Below, one piece after another: positions 1 through 9,597 of a stretch of 64,000 nucleotides of DNA (positions within the stretch are counted from its first letter, which is position 1; the number at the start of each line of letters is the position of its first letter). The notes beneath the pieces are model-generated. The model saw nothing but the letters and a program-made list of their open reading frames with translations, did not search any database and was not told the origin of the DNA. The position numbers were made by a program, and so were the translations under genes. This DNA is from Planctomycetaceae bacterium. Its GTDB lineage: Bacteria > Planctomycetota > Planctomycetia > Pirellulales > Pirellulaceae. The stretch lies in assembly GCA_027487485.1 (NCBI GenBank), contig JAIYDN010000012.1:248001-312000 (forward strand). The letters run 5' to 3'.

Positions 1-24
1 CCAACGATAGAGACAGCCACTGAG

Positions 25-1767
25 ATGGAAGCAGATGCAAGTTCCCCTTCGCAAGAGGCTTCGATTCTCTCTTTCGGATCGATTGTCTTCGTGTCCCTTA
101 TGTGTGCAACGTGGTGGGTGTTTCAGTCGTATCATTACCACCAGAGCTTTATGTTGGGATTCAACGATTATGGGCATTTTATGCAACGAGTTTCCAACAC
201 TGCCAACGGCCGAGGCTTTTTGCTCGAGACGCCCGTGCTGCCCATATTTTGGGATCACTTTAACCCAGGGTTAGCCTTGCTAGTTCCTTTGTGGAAGATT
301 TACCCGGATGTCACCCTTGCGTTTTATCTTCAAGCCAGCGCGTTAGCCTTAAGCAGTCTGGGGATTTGGTTCATCGCACGAGGAACAAAATGTTGCCCAC
401 GAGAATCGGCTTGTTGGAGCTTGGCCTGGCTATGCCAGCCGATCTTGGGCCAAATGAATTTAGCATACACGTATGGTTGGCACCCGATCAGCCTTGCCAT
501 CCCATTGCTCTTGTTCGCGATCGCCTGTTTGCAACGCCGACGTTGGTGGGTAGCTGTTCTTCTTGCGTTGTTGGCAATGTCCATGGAAGAGGGCGTCTTT
601 GTGATTGTGGCAACCTACTGTGCTACCAACGCTTGGTTGCGATTTGGCTGGGATCGCAAAAGCAAATCGAAAGATCGCACGACTCAGGTTCTCAACCCAA
701 CCCTTGCGACGGAGCTCCAATGGCCAGTCTGGTTCTTGCTGAGCGTTCTCGCGACCATTGGATTTGTGATGGTGTTCAAGTGGAGCGGTTTGGCGGAGTT
801 TCAAACGGCGCGATTTGCGTCACTTGGAAACACTCCCATGGAGGTAGTCGCCTCTCCCGTTTTGCGACCAAACGTGTTTTGGGGCCAGCTCTTCAGCAGT
901 CGAAACGCCTACTTTGTATTTGGTCTGACGATACCGTGCTTTCTGCCTGCTTTGCTCCTCGGATGGCGAACCACGATTGCAATCCTTCCCCCACTTGCGG
1001 TCCTGCTGGTATGGGAACATCGACCGGCCGCTAGCTTGGCGTTCCAATACAGCAGCATCCTTTTGCCGGTCTTGTGGTTGTCCAGCATGCAAGCCTACAC
1101 GTTCCGCCGATTGCGGGCAGCGGACTTGGCGAGCCCCGAAGGCATTGGTCACGACGAGACCACTAAGCTTTTCCCTCCTCCTGCACCGAAAATCCAGGCG
1201 AGGAAAATCCAGGGACATACCCTGACGGTACGTGCTTTTTGGCAATTCGACCCCAACCATGCCGCCGTGGGAGCCCTCGCTACTTCCTTCTTATTTTCAT
1301 TGTTTCTGGGGCAATTCCCATTCAGTTCGGAAACACTGTCGGACGTGCGAGCCTCCAGCTATTCGTCCAGCTTGATGGGATTACCGAACGAAACGGACCA
1401 GCCTTCGCAATTCCCGCGTGAGTCAGGTTCGCCCGATGGCGACTGGATTCATGGCCAGCTCAAGGTGGTCCAAGATAGCGGTTTAGAAGTCTTGGCGACG
1501 GGCCGAATCGCGTCCCACTTACTGGGAAATCGCGAGGTGGAGACAGTCGGGCAATTCGAGCTACGCAAAGAAAAGCTAGCTTTGCTACCGGGCTGGCCCG
1601 AAAAACCGATTCGGCACTACCGGTGGTTGGTGGTCGATCGGATGGAAACCTTCCAGCAGACTCAGCAGCAAACGGCCGAAATCGAGGCAGAAGCGGTCCA
1701 AAACGGGTTTGTGAAGCTGGAGGAGCGGTTTGGGGTCGCAATCTATCGAAATGATGCTGGCTTTTAG
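25..1767 (+). CDS. DUF2079 family polytopic membrane protein
   Basis: The 580-residue product is strongly hydrophobic, with many probable membrane helices (for example near residues 14-35, 90-115, 150-170 and 175-195) and a soluble C-terminal part from about residue 450. The N-terminal block FNDYGHFMQR followed by WDHFNPGLALLVPL matches the DUF2079 family, whose members resemble membrane glycosyltransferases that use lipid-linked sugars; no reaction is established. The start is an ATG 24 bases into the window, so any upstream partner cannot be seen. It lies just before rpmI, where many bacteria have infC, so either infC is elsewhere or this gene was inserted. Family assignment is fairly firm, function is not. 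Confidence 0.75.
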   Translation: MEADASSPSQEASILSFGSIVFVSLMCATWWVFQSYHYHQSFMLGFNDYGHFMQRVSNTANGRGFLLETPVLPIFWDHFNPGLALLVPLWKIYPDVTLAFYLQASALALSSLGIWFIARGTKCCPRESACWSLAWLCQPILGQMNLAYTYGWHPISLAIPLLLFAIACLQRRRWWVAVLLALLAMSMEEGVFVIVATYCATNAWLRFGWDRKSKSKDRTTQVLNPTLATELQWPVWFLLSVLATIGFVMVFKWSGLAEFQTARFASLGNTPMEVVASPVLRPNVFWGQLFSSRNAYFVFGLTIPCFLPALLLGWRTTIAILPPLAVLLVWEHRPAASLAFQYSSILLPVLWLSSMQAYTFRRLRAADLASPEGIGHDETTKLFPPPAPKIQARKIQGHTLTVRAFWQFDPNHAAVGALATSFLFSLFLGQFPFSSETLSDVRASSYSSSLMGLPNETDQPSQFPRESGSPDGDWIHGQLKVVQDSGLEVLATGRIASHLLGNREVETVGQFELRKEKLALLPGWPEKPIRHYRWLVVDRMETFQQTQQQTAEIEAEAVQNGFVKLEERFGVAIYRNDAGF

Positions 1768-1938
1768 TGATTTAGGAATCAATTTAGCCTTGGATGATTC
1801 CGCAGCTGCCGATACACTTTGACCCCCGTCGACCGGGGACCCTTGGTCTACCTGTTCCGTAAAACGAACGATCGACCTTGTATGAGATTGCCTTATTTAG
1901 CTTCCTGCTTGCCAAAGTGCTTTCAACGTAGTGCAAAA

Positions 1939-2142
1939 ATGAGTAAACAAAAGACACATAAGTCCACCAAAAAGCGATTTCGGATCACCGCCACTGGCAA
2001 AGTGAAGCATCGCAAAGCGGGCACGAGTCACTTGGCCATTAGCAAGTCGGCCAAGAAGATTCGTCAATTGCGAGGAACAAAGGTTTTGGAGCCGCAATAT
2101 CTGCGACACATCACCGATGCTCTTCGTGGCTATAGCTACTAA
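1939..2142 (+). CDS. rpmI: 50S ribosomal protein L35 (bL35)
   Basis: The 67-residue basic protein beginning MSKQKTHKSTKKRFR is a full-length bL35, a component of the large ribosomal subunit. It carries the conserved basic N-terminus and the HRKAGTSHL segment. An upstream in-frame start at 1819 would add 40 residues with no counterpart in the family, so the ATG at 1939 was chosen. No clear Shine-Dalgarno sequence precedes it, as is common in planctomycetes. It is followed by rplT, the usual bacterial order, and the two are probably cotranscribed. Confidence 0.96.
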   Translation: MSKQKTHKSTKKRFRITATGKVKHRKAGTSHLAISKSAKKIRQLRGTKVLEPQYLRHITDALRGYSY

Positions 2143-2288
2143 AACCGAACGAAACACTGGGCCATTTTTTGAACCAGGTGTTTGGGTAAAACTGTCGCGA
2201 TACTCTGAATGATAGGCCCTGGTTGCTACATGGTAGCGACCGTCGCGATGACCTGAAGCACCTCCAGCAACAGCAAGGTTGCAGCAAC

Positions 2289-2693
2289 ATGCGTACTAGA
2301 AAAGGTGCTGCCAGACGGCAGGCCAAAAGAAGATTATTTCAACGAGCCGAGGGTTACGTCGGCGGACGCCGCAGACTGTACCGAACCGCCAAGGAAAACT
2401 TGGTTCGTGCAGGTCGGTTTGCTTATCGAGATCGTAAGCGCAAGCGACGAGATTTCCGTCGCCTGTGGATCATCCGCTTAAATGCGGCTGCTCGAATGCA
2501 CGGCATACGATACAGTCAATTCATCGCTGGCTTGGTTCTTGCCAAGATCGAACTGGATCGAAAGACATTGTCGGAAATGGCCATTCATGACCCGGCTGGT
2601 TTTGAAGTGGTTGCGAATGTCGTTAAGAAGGCTCTGGAAGTGCAATCTGCTGAGTTAGCAAAAGCACGTGCAACCGAAACGGCGAGTGCATAG
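2289..2693 (+). CDS. rplT: 50S ribosomal protein L20 (bL20)
   Basis: The 134-residue product starting MRTRKGAARRQAKRRLF is bL20, which binds 23S rRNA early in large-subunit assembly and in several bacteria represses its own operon. The family blocks GYVGGRRRLYRTAKE and YRDRKRKRRDFRRLWI are intact. A longer reading frame from 2223 exists, but the ATG at 2289 matches the family start. A short C-terminal tail of about 15 residues (ending ATETASA) extends past the usual end. The 146 bases after rpmI could hold a leader regulating L20, but I could not identify one. Confidence 0.96.
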   Translation: MRTRKGAARRQAKRRLFQRAEGYVGGRRRLYRTAKENLVRAGRFAYRDRKRKRRDFRRLWIIRLNAAARMHGIRYSQFIAGLVLAKIELDRKTLSEMAIHDPAGFEVVANVVKKALEVQSAELAKARATETASA

Positions 2694-2765
2694 TCGCAAC
2701 GACCAGTGCATCGTGGATTAACGGTGGCTTGAGATCAAGCCGCCCTAGATGGTCCAATATTTGAC

Positions 2766-2795
2766 GAGCCCGCGGCTTCTATCGCGGGCTTGTTG
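2766..2795 (+). terminator. Terminator-like hairpin after rplT
   Basis: The arms AGCCCGCG (2767-2774) and CGCGGGCT (2783-2790) form a GC-rich stem with an 8-base loop. Only a weak T-rich tail follows (TGTTGC), so this may be a pause site or partial terminator between the ribosomal genes and pheS. Confidence 0.5.
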
Positions 2796-2916
2796 CATAA
2801 TGGAAGTGACTTTCGCGGGATAGTTCGTTCCGCGAAAACAAGTGAGTCGACGAACCCCCCCAATCAGGCTCCTTGGTTTTGTGAGTAGTTGGTCCTTTCC
2901 TTAGGCAAAGAATCTC

Positions 2917-3954
2917 ATGTCGCTTCAGAAGTTCCTCAGTTCACTCGATGAACTGCTTGACGATGCAAAACAGTCGCTCGATGAGGTTGGCTCCAGCGAG
3001 CAACTGGAGAACCTACGAGTGCGATTTGTGGGTGCCAAGAACGGCGCCATCAAGGCAGTCCAGAAGTTGATGGGGGCGATTGAATCGGAGCATCGGCCTG
3101 TTGCTGGCAAGCGATTCAATGAAGTTCGCGACGCGATCCAATCAGCCTTGGATCTTGCCACCGAGCGACTAGGTGGTGCGAGCAAAGCGGTTAAAGACCC
3201 GCAGATGGACCCAACGTTACCTGGGTTGCGTCCGCAGTTAGGGCAACTGCATCCGATCACGCAAACCATCGAGCATCTCAAGGACATCATGGGACGGCTC
3301 GGATTCAGCGTGACCGAAGGGCCCGAGATCGAGGACACGTGGCACAACTTTGTTGCGCTCAACATACCGGAGGACCATCCGGCCCGTGACCCGCTGGACA
3401 ATTTTTATTTGGCGGCAGCCTCGAAGCAATTGCAGAACCCTACCGATCGCGACGCGATGTTGCTGCGTAGCCAGACCAGCACGGTTCAGATTCGAGTCAT
3501 GGAAACACAGTCGTTACCGCTGCGAATCATTTCTTTGGGCCGCGTCTACCGGCCTGACGCACCCGATGCAACCCACTTCCCCATGTTCCATCAAATGGAG
3601 GGACTTTGGGTGGACAAGAATGTTTCGATGGCTCAGCTGAAAAGCGTCTTGAGACTCTTTGCGACCAGTTACCTAGGCAGCGATGTGAAGGTTCGCTTCC
3701 GACCTTCGTTCTTTCCGTTTACGGAACCGAGCGTCGAAGTGGATTATTGGTGGAATGGAAATTGGATCGAGTTTGGTGGTGCAGGAATGGTCGATCCGAA
3801 TGTGTTTCAAGCACTCAATATCGACCCTGAGCAATGGAGCGGTTTTGCGTTCGGCTTAGGCGTCGAGCGCCTTTGCATGCGACGCTTCGGAATCGTCGAC
3901 ATCCGAGATCTTTATCGAAGCGATGTTCGATTCCTTCGTCAGTTTGCATCGTAA
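2917..3954 (+). CDS. pheS: Phenylalanyl-tRNA synthetase alpha subunit
   Basis: The 345-residue product is the catalytic alpha subunit of the cytoplasmic alpha2beta2 enzyme that charges tRNA-Phe. The N-terminal 90 or so residues form the helical coiled-coil arm that contacts tRNA. The class II aminoacylation domain follows, with motif 2-like FHQMEGLWVD (about residue 226) and motif 3-like GFAFGLGVERLCMRRFGI near the C-terminus. Length is normal. It lies 78 bases before pheT and should be cotranscribed with it. Confidence 0.96.
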   Translation: MSLQKFLSSLDELLDDAKQSLDEVGSSEQLENLRVRFVGAKNGAIKAVQKLMGAIESEHRPVAGKRFNEVRDAIQSALDLATERLGGASKAVKDPQMDPTLPGLRPQLGQLHPITQTIEHLKDIMGRLGFSVTEGPEIEDTWHNFVALNIPEDHPARDPLDNFYLAAASKQLQNPTDRDAMLLRSQTSTVQIRVMETQSLPLRIISLGRVYRPDAPDATHFPMFHQMEGLWVDKNVSMAQLKSVLRLFATSYLGSDVKVRFRPSFFPFTEPSVEVDYWWNGNWIEFGGAGMVDPNVFQALNIDPEQWSGFAFGLGVERLCMRRFGIVDIRDLYRSDVRFLRQFAS

Positions 3955-4032
3955 TTGAATTGCTTCCTAGTTTATTTGCCTCGTTGTTCATTTGCAGCTT
4001 AGAAATCATTTGCAGCCCGGATTGGAGCGGAC

Positions 4033-6087
4033 ATGTTAGTCTCTTGGGAATGGTTGTCGGACTATGTCGACATCGCAATCGGCCATGAAGAAATGGCAAC
4101 GCGATGGGCGTTGACAGGACTAAACCATGAAAGCACCGAAATCGTCGATGGTGTCCCGATCATTGATCTGGAAATCACCAGCAACCGTGGCGATTGTCTT
4201 GGACATATCGGAATTGCCAGAGAAGCTTCCGTTCTTTTGAACACGGAACTGCGTTATCCTGCACCTCAATTGAAGCAATCCGAAGAACCTGTCTCGAAGT
4301 TCCTAACGATTGAAAACCAATTCGAAGCCGCTTGCCCTCGCTACATTGGAAGGCTGATTCGCGGAGTGAAAATTGGGCCTAGCCCAGACTGGCTTCGAAA
4401 GCGTCTCGAATCCATCGGTGTCAAATCGATCAATAATGTTGTCGACGTAACCAACTACGTCATGTTCGAATGTGGACAACCTTTGCACGCGTTCGACTTT
4501 GCCAAGATTCATGGTGGCAAGATCATTATACGGCCGGCTTGCGAAAAAGAATCGTTTGAAGCCATCGACCACCGCACGTACCAACTTGATTCGCAGATGG
4601 TTGTCATCGCCGATGAAGATCGTGCTGTCGCCCTGGGAGGTGTGATGGGTGGTGTTGATAGCGAGGTTGGGACCGACACGGTGGATGTATTGGTGGAGGC
4701 GGCAGAGTTTGTTCCGCTAGCCATTCGTCGAGCCGCCCGAAAGCTCAAGCTGCATTCTCCATCCTCCTACCGATACGAACGGCGCATCGATTCCGCTCAG
4801 CTAGATTGGGCATCCCAAAGGTGCTGTGAATTGATTCTAGAGACAGCTGGCGGCACTTTATTGTCCGGAAGTGTTGACACAGGTGCGAGAACTCCCGCCA
4901 AGACTTCCATCAAGCTTCGGAAGAACAAGGTATCTAGTGTTCTTGGCATCGAAGTACCTTGGGAACGTTCGCTAGATATTCTGGTTCGGCTAGGCTGCGA
5001 AGTGTCCAATCTGGAACTCGACGGGGAAGCGCAAGTGGTTGCTCCAAGCTACCGCTCGGATTTGACTCGCGAAATTGATTTGATTGAAGAGATCGCTCGG
5101 ATTCATGGATACGAACAGATTCCGGAAGATGCGCCGGTTCCCTTGGTGTCGTCTGCCAAACGCCCCAAAGACATGATGATGCAAACGGTGCGGACGGTTG
5201 CATGCGCTGCGGGATTTCATGAAACATTGACCGCCAGCTTGATTTCCAAATCGCAAGCCTCCAGCATCTCACCATGGACAAGTTCGGAACCATTGTCAAC
5301 GATGGTGCCGCTTCTGGAGGGCGCCAGCCAATTGCGCCGCTCGTTGATCCCGAGCTTGATTGCCGCTCGACTTCACAATCAATCTCAATCGAATCGCAAT
5401 ACTTGGTTGTTCGAAACCGCTGGCGTTTACCTTGCGACGACCAACGGATCGCCAGAGAAAAACGCTCGCCCGACAGAACAATTTAATTTGGGAATGATCG
5501 GACCGGCCGAGCTTCGAACGGTAGCTGGCCTTTTAGAAGAGATCCTTGATCGCGTTTGCGGCCCTGATTTCTTAGCAACCCGAATTACCAAGCAACCAGT
5601 AAGCTGGGATTACCTGGCAGCCAATAGCGGTATGTCGTGGCTTGTGGATGGACAAATGCTAGCGTGGTTTGGTAAGCCATCGCGATCGATTGTTGATGGA
5701 ACAAAGCTGGACGCATCGAACACGGTTGGGGAGCTGAATCTAGATTTATTGCAAACCTATGCCCGGCTTGTACCTCAACTACAGCCAATTGTTCCGTTTC
5801 CAACGATCGAACGCGATCTGAATTTGATCGTTGACGAATCTTTGCAGTGGCAACTGCTTTCAAGCAGCATTCAAAAGGCCGCTGGCAGCTTATGCATCAA
5901 CGTGGTGTTTCTTGAAATCTATCGCGACCCTGCCAAAGATGGCCAAGGGAAAAAGCGAATTCTGCTAAGTCTGCATTTGCGAAGCTCGACACAGACGTTG
6001 ACTGGCGAGCAAGCGGATGAAGTCGTACAGAATGTCTTGAATGCTTGCAAAGAACAATTTCAAGCGGAGCTGTTGCCGGTCGCCTAA
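4033..6087 (+). CDS. pheT: Phenylalanyl-tRNA synthetase beta subunit, short form
   Basis: The 684-residue product is the beta subunit of phenylalanyl-tRNA synthetase. Visible parts are the B1 start (MLVSWEWLSDYV), the B3/B4 editing region around residues 95-290 (NNVVDVTNYVMFECGQPLHAFD; B3/4 core), a B5 region, the catalytic-like core, and a C-terminal anticodon-binding (FDX-ACB) domain beginning near PFPTIERDLNLIVDES. The EMAP-II-like tRNA-binding domain normally inserted after about residue 40 is absent: the start runs straight from LTGLNHESTEIVDG to IIDLEITSNRGDCLGH. This accounts for its being about 110 residues shorter than the usual 790-800. The frame is intact, so this looks like a natural short form. 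Confidence 0.93.
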   Translation: MLVSWEWLSDYVDIAIGHEEMATRWALTGLNHESTEIVDGVPIIDLEITSNRGDCLGHIGIAREASVLLNTELRYPAPQLKQSEEPVSKFLTIENQFEAACPRYIGRLIRGVKIGPSPDWLRKRLESIGVKSINNVVDVTNYVMFECGQPLHAFDFAKIHGGKIIIRPACEKESFEAIDHRTYQLDSQMVVIADEDRAVALGGVMGGVDSEVGTDTVDVLVEAAEFVPLAIRRAARKLKLHSPSSYRYERRIDSAQLDWASQRCCELILETAGGTLLSGSVDTGARTPAKTSIKLRKNKVSSVLGIEVPWERSLDILVRLGCEVSNLELDGEAQVVAPSYRSDLTREIDLIEEIARIHGYEQIPEDAPVPLVSSAKRPKDMMMQTVRTVACAAGFHETLTASLISKSQASSISPWTSSEPLSTMVPLLEGASQLRRSLIPSLIAARLHNQSQSNRNTWLFETAGVYLATTNGSPEKNARPTEQFNLGMIGPAELRTVAGLLEEILDRVCGPDFLATRITKQPVSWDYLAANSGMSWLVDGQMLAWFGKPSRSIVDGTKLDASNTVGELNLDLLQTYARLVPQLQPIVPFPTIERDLNLIVDESLQWQLLSSSIQKAAGSLCINVVFLEIYRDPAKDGQGKKRILLSLHLRSSTQTLTGEQADEVVQNVLNACKEQFQAELLPVA

Positions 6088-6218
6088 GCGTTAAGGTCAT
6101 CCTAGATTCGCTAACAGGCAAACGCCTCTTTCGATGAACTGGGCCAGTGATCTGGTCGATCCTTCATTCGTCAAAGCCGTTTTGTCCGCCTCTTTGCGAA
6201 TTGCCGGAGACTATAGCA

Positions 6219-7121
6219 GTGCCGCGCCTCTCGATCATTGTTCCTCATCTTCAAGATGATTCTGGACTTGAACAAACTCTCGTTTCCATCTTGGAAAATC
6301 GAGGGCGAAGTCTCGAACTGGTCATCGTACACGACGGAAGCTACACGGACCCGTACGGGCTCAATCAAGATGAAGCAGTTTTGATTGAAACCAAGCGAGG
6401 GACAAGCCTAACGTCGCAACTGAACCTGGCCATTGCTTCGGCACGTTCACCTTACATCCAGGTGCTCAGCCCGGGGGCTGTGGTAGCGGAAGGTTGGTAC
6501 GATGAAGCTTTGGAGATTCTGGAACAAGGGTCGGTTGAGGTCGTATGCCAGCCGATTGCCTGCACCGAGTCGGATGAAATCGTTTCCGGACTTTCCGCCT
6601 CCTCGCTGCCACATCGCCGAGTGACCGGCAGCGTTTCTGAAGTTGGAAGTCCCTTGATGGTCGGCAGTGTCATGCGGAAACGATTTCTAGAAGCTCTTGG
6701 GGGCTGGATGGAACGATCGACACGCGAGATTGCAGAAGTCGAAATGGGGTTGCTTCTGTCCGCTCTTGGAGCCGAAATCGCAATCGCAGAGAGCGTTGGA
6801 ATTCAAGGTCCGAGGCATGTTGTGTCCGGCCATGAATCTGGGTACGAGATTGGACACGCATGCGGACAGCTTGCTTGTGCCTATGCAACCATCGAAAACA
6901 GCGGCGTAGTGATTGATTCGGTGGCTCGAAGACTCGGCCATTTGGCGAGCGGACTAATGAGCCCCAAGACCGTTGCTGAGCGACTGGGTTGGGTGCTGGG
7001 CGTGAAGAATCGTGCTTACGTTGAAACGATTCAGCGTCGACTGGCACGTGCTCAAGAGGCTATCGCGAACCTACCATCGAGCTTGGCCATGCCGGACTAC
7101 TCAATGCGAAGAGCAGCCTAG
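6219..7121 (+). CDS. Glycosyltransferase family 2-like protein
   Basis: From the GTG at 6219 the product is 300 residues and opens with the GT-A beta strand VPRLSIIVPHL, followed by LELVIVHDGSYTDPYG and LNLAIASARSPYIQVLSPGA, where the second aspartate of the usual DXD has become SPG. The GTG is preceded at 8 bases by GGAGA (6206-6210), which favours it over the upstream GTG at 6147. The C-terminal third is not recognisable. Acceptor and donor sugars are unknown, and loss of the DXD aspartates leaves it uncertain whether it is catalytic. It follows pheT by about 130 bases and reads the same way. Confidence 0.65.
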   Translation: MPRLSIIVPHLQDDSGLEQTLVSILENRGRSLELVIVHDGSYTDPYGLNQDEAVLIETKRGTSLTSQLNLAIASARSPYIQVLSPGAVVAEGWYDEALEILEQGSVEVVCQPIACTESDEIVSGLSASSLPHRRVTGSVSEVGSPLMVGSVMRKRFLEALGGWMERSTREIAEVEMGLLLSALGAEIAIAESVGIQGPRHVVSGHESGYEIGHACGQLACAYATIENSGVVIDSVARRLGHLASGLMSPKTVAERLGWVLGVKNRAYVETIQRRLARAQEAIANLPSSLAMPDYSMRRAA

Positions 7122-7252
7122 TTTGGCGGTTCGTGCATTGGATCGGATTTCCTTGTGTTCGTACTAAGCACGTCGGCACAAGTCTTTGAGTGAAATTAAC
7201 CATTAGCTGTATTTGCTACCACAGGGTTGTCTGGTTCCGACCCATCCAGTGC

Positions 7253-7356
7253 TGTCCGGTTCGGGCTCGACCCGACCGGACACCGCTTTGGTGTTCTAGC
7301 ATGAGTCTATTTTAGAACGCCAAAGCTGCGGACGGCTGGGACAAGCCCCAGTCGTC
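7253..7356. repeat. Cluster of three intergenic hairpins
   Basis: Three nested or adjacent inverted repeats fill the start of the gap after the glycosyltransferase gene. 7253-7282 is a near-perfect palindrome (TGTCCGGTTCGGG / CCCGACCGGACA). 7283-7333 pairs CCGCTTTGGTGTTCTA with TAGAACGCCAAAGC. 7331-7356 pairs GACGGCTGGG with CCCCAGTCGTC. They look like dispersed planctomycete intergenic repeats rather than a rho-independent terminator, since no T run follows. Confidence 0.6.
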
Positions 7357-7419
7357 CTACTAGAGTCGTGCCTATTTGGCTAAAGCCCAATTAGTCGTTA
7401 AAACACATGCCGTCGTGCT

Positions 7420-7640
7420 TAGCACTCGTACTCAATGAAATGGTACTCGTACTCGTACTCGAAAAAACGCTAATGACAGAGTCGATCTTCGACCACGAGC
7501 GACTCGACGTATACTGACTTGCAATCGAACATTTCACGTCTTCATACCGAATTGTAAATGCGATAAATGGCCTTGATCGCCACATGCGGGATCGGTCGAG
7601 TACGAGTACCGCGATGCTGAGTACGAGTACGAGAAGTAGC
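7420..7640. repeat. GTACTC/GAGTAC low-complexity repeat, copy 1
   Basis: The left part (about 7428-7465) carries runs of TACTCG with the phrase ACTCAATGAAATGG. The right part (about 7592-7640) carries the inverse, GAGTACGAGTACCGC then TGCTGAGTACGAG. The same two phrases occur in the same order at 24951-25075, so this is a dispersed element with inverted halves. Reading frames through it translate into simple repeats and are not taken as genes. The rest of the gap 7122-7696 shows nothing else recognisable. Confidence 0.7.
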
Positions 7641-7696
7641 ACGAACGAAACATTGAACCGACGGCTTGATAGCAAGCTGTTAACACTGCATGCTGT

Positions 7697-8701
7697 TCAA
7701 ACCTCGGGCTCAACTGGCGCCTCGGGCTCAACTGGTGACTCGGGCGCAACAGACGCCTTGAGCGAATGCTTGGAGTAAGAGATCAGTGCGACCCCGGCTA
7801 CGATGGCCGCCGACGCACTAAAGATCCTTGCATCGATGGTTTCGTTCATGATCCACCAACCTAGAATTACGGCCACCACTGGATTGACGTAGGCATAGGT
7901 GGAAACAATGGTTGGCGATCCGTTCTTCATCAGCCACACGAAGATTGGAAACGCGATCAGCGAGCCTGCCACGACCAGATAAAGCCAAGCGTAAATCGAT
8001 TCGAACGATACCATGCCGGGCGAAAAGTTCTGAACCTCTCCCAACAGAACACTCACAAGCAGCAACCACAATCCGCCACAAAGCATTTGAGCTGCGGAGC
8101 CTGTGAATGGGTCGGCCGCGTTTTTGGAGTAGCGGCTATAAAGCGATCCAATTGTCCAACAAAGGCAAGCCATGACCAATGCGATCACCGGCAATGGCTC
8201 CAGTGGCTCTTCCGAAACGGACAGAAACGCTGGTCCAATCAGAATTAGCAACCCCGCAGTCCCCAGTCCCAGCCCAACAAAAGTAAGCCAATTCGGGTGC
8301 GAGCGAGATTGAGAATCTTTCCGATACACAGCCACCGCCCATTCGCCCAGCACGAAGAAAAGCGGATTCATCGAAACAATCAACGTGGCAATTCCGGATG
8401 GGATCGAGGTTTCAGCCCAGGAGACCAATCCGTTTCCGCCCAAGATCATGAACCCACCGACAATCGCGTTGTCGAACCACTGTCGTTTCGTCAAATGAAA
8501 TCCTTGAAATAGCCAAAGAGTGCCCGCAACCAAGACTCCCCCGACTAAGAACCGGCTACTTGCCATAAAAAAGGGAGGAATCGTCTCCACTGCAACGCGA
8601 ATTGCGAGATAGGTCGACCCCCAAACGACATAAATAACTACCAGCCCCAATAGAATTTTGAGGGTGTTGGACTTATTGGTTGGCTGCATAATGCTTTTCA
8701 A
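7697..8701 (-). CDS. EamA/DMT-family transporter
   Basis: The 334-residue product is an inner-membrane protein with about ten hydrophobic helices arranged as two EamA repeats. The first begins at VVIYVVWGSTYLAIRVAVE (about residue 18) and the second at VIALVMACLCWTIGSLYSRYS (about residue 175). It resembles the YedA/RhaT type of drug/metabolite transporter that exports metabolites or amino acids; substrate unknown. After the last helix the C-terminus is a short repeat-derived tail (PESPVEPEAPVEPEV). An alternative ATG lies four codons in. It is divergent from cutC. Confidence 0.86.
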   Translation of the reverse strand: MKSIMQPTNKSNTLKILLGLVVIYVVWGSTYLAIRVAVETIPPFFMASSRFLVGGVLVAGTLWLFQGFHLTKRQWFDNAIVGGFMILGGNGLVSWAETSIPSGIATLIVSMNPLFFVLGEWAVAVYRKDSQSRSHPNWLTFVGLGLGTAGLLILIGPAFLSVSEEPLEPLPVIALVMACLCWTIGSLYSRYSKNAADPFTGSAAQMLCGGLWLLLVSVLLGEVQNFSPGMVSFESIYAWLYLVVAGSLIAFPIFVWLMKNGSPTIVSTYAYVNPVVAVILGWWIMNETIDARIFSASAAIVAGVALISYSKHSLKASVAPESPVEPEAPVEPEV

Positions 8702-8910
8702 TCGAGGAGAAAATCCAAAGGACCATGCCTGAATGGATCAGGTTCGCTACGATCAAGCACAATGCCATGTTACAGCAGTTGCGTGGGTACAAGTCGAAAG
8801 TCGATTCTGTCGTCGACAGAGCTAGATGGCTGAATTAAGATTGTAGGCTAGATTGGCATCGCAGCAACTCGCTATGGGAAGATGCCCAATAATGATTTAG
8901 GTGTCCGACC

Positions 8911-9597
8911 ATGATTGAGGTGTGCGTAGATTCGCTGGATGCTGCCTTAGTGGCGGTGGATTCGGGAGCTGACCGAATCGAATTAAGCGAACGGTTGTCG
9001 GTGGGCGGCGTATCACCTAACGTCCAACTCATTCGATCCGTCCGGGCCGCAATCTCTGTCCCCTTAGTCGTTTTGATTCGCTGTCGCGATGGGGATTTTT
9101 ACTACGACGCGGCAGAGAAGGCACAGATGCTTTCCGAGTCCCGCCAAGCCGTCGAACTGGGGGCAGACGCGATTGCGATTGGTGGCTTGCATTCAGACAA
9201 TTCACTAGACTTCGACTTTTTGCATTCACTGACTAGCTTACAATTGGATTGCGAGTGGGTCATGCATCGAGCCTTTGACTCGGTGAACAACCCAAGGCAG
9301 GAACTAGACTTGCTTGTTCAGCTAGGCTTTGATCGAATCTTGACCAGTGGGGGCCCCGTGGCTGCAATCGAGGGTGTTGCTGCATTGAAGGATCTAGTGG
9401 ATTGGTCCAAAGGCCGGATTGAGATACTTCCAGCTGGCGGGATTGGCCGTTCGAATGCGTTGGACATCCTGACTCTCACAGGTTGCAACCAGTTGCATGG
9501 CTCCTTCCGTTCCGACACGGTACAACCCTCTGGCTCTAACCTACCCGCACCAGCCATCATTCGATCGTTAAAAGAAATCATTAATTCCTATTCATGA
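8911..9597 (+). CDS. cutC: CutC-family copper homeostasis protein
   Basis: The 228-residue TIM-barrel product begins MIEVCVDSLDAALVAVDSGA and carries the CutC blocks DRIELSERLSVGGVSP, VLIRCRDGDFYY, WVMHRAFD, RILTSGG and ILPAGGIG. CutC proteins are cytoplasmic and have been linked to copper tolerance, although the biochemical role is unsettled. Its stop overlaps the next start by four bases (ATGA at 9594-9597), which implies translational coupling with the downstream multidomain protein. Family assignment is firm, function in this organism is not. Confidence 0.9.
   Translation: MIEVCVDSLDAALVAVDSGADRIELSERLSVGGVSPNVQLIRSVRAAISVPLVVLIRCRDGDFYYDAAEKAQMLSESRQAVELGADAIAIGGLHSDNSLDFDFLHSLTSLQLDCEWVMHRAFDSVNNPRQELDLLVQLGFDRILTSGGPVAAIEGVAALKDLVDWSKGRIEILPAGGIGRSNALDILTLTGCNQLHGSFRSDTVQPSGSNLPAPAIIRSLKEIINSYS

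Noticed and set aside
1819-1938. N-terminal extension of ribosomal protein L35
   Set aside because: The 40 extra residues have no counterpart in the family, whose start matches the ATG at 1939.
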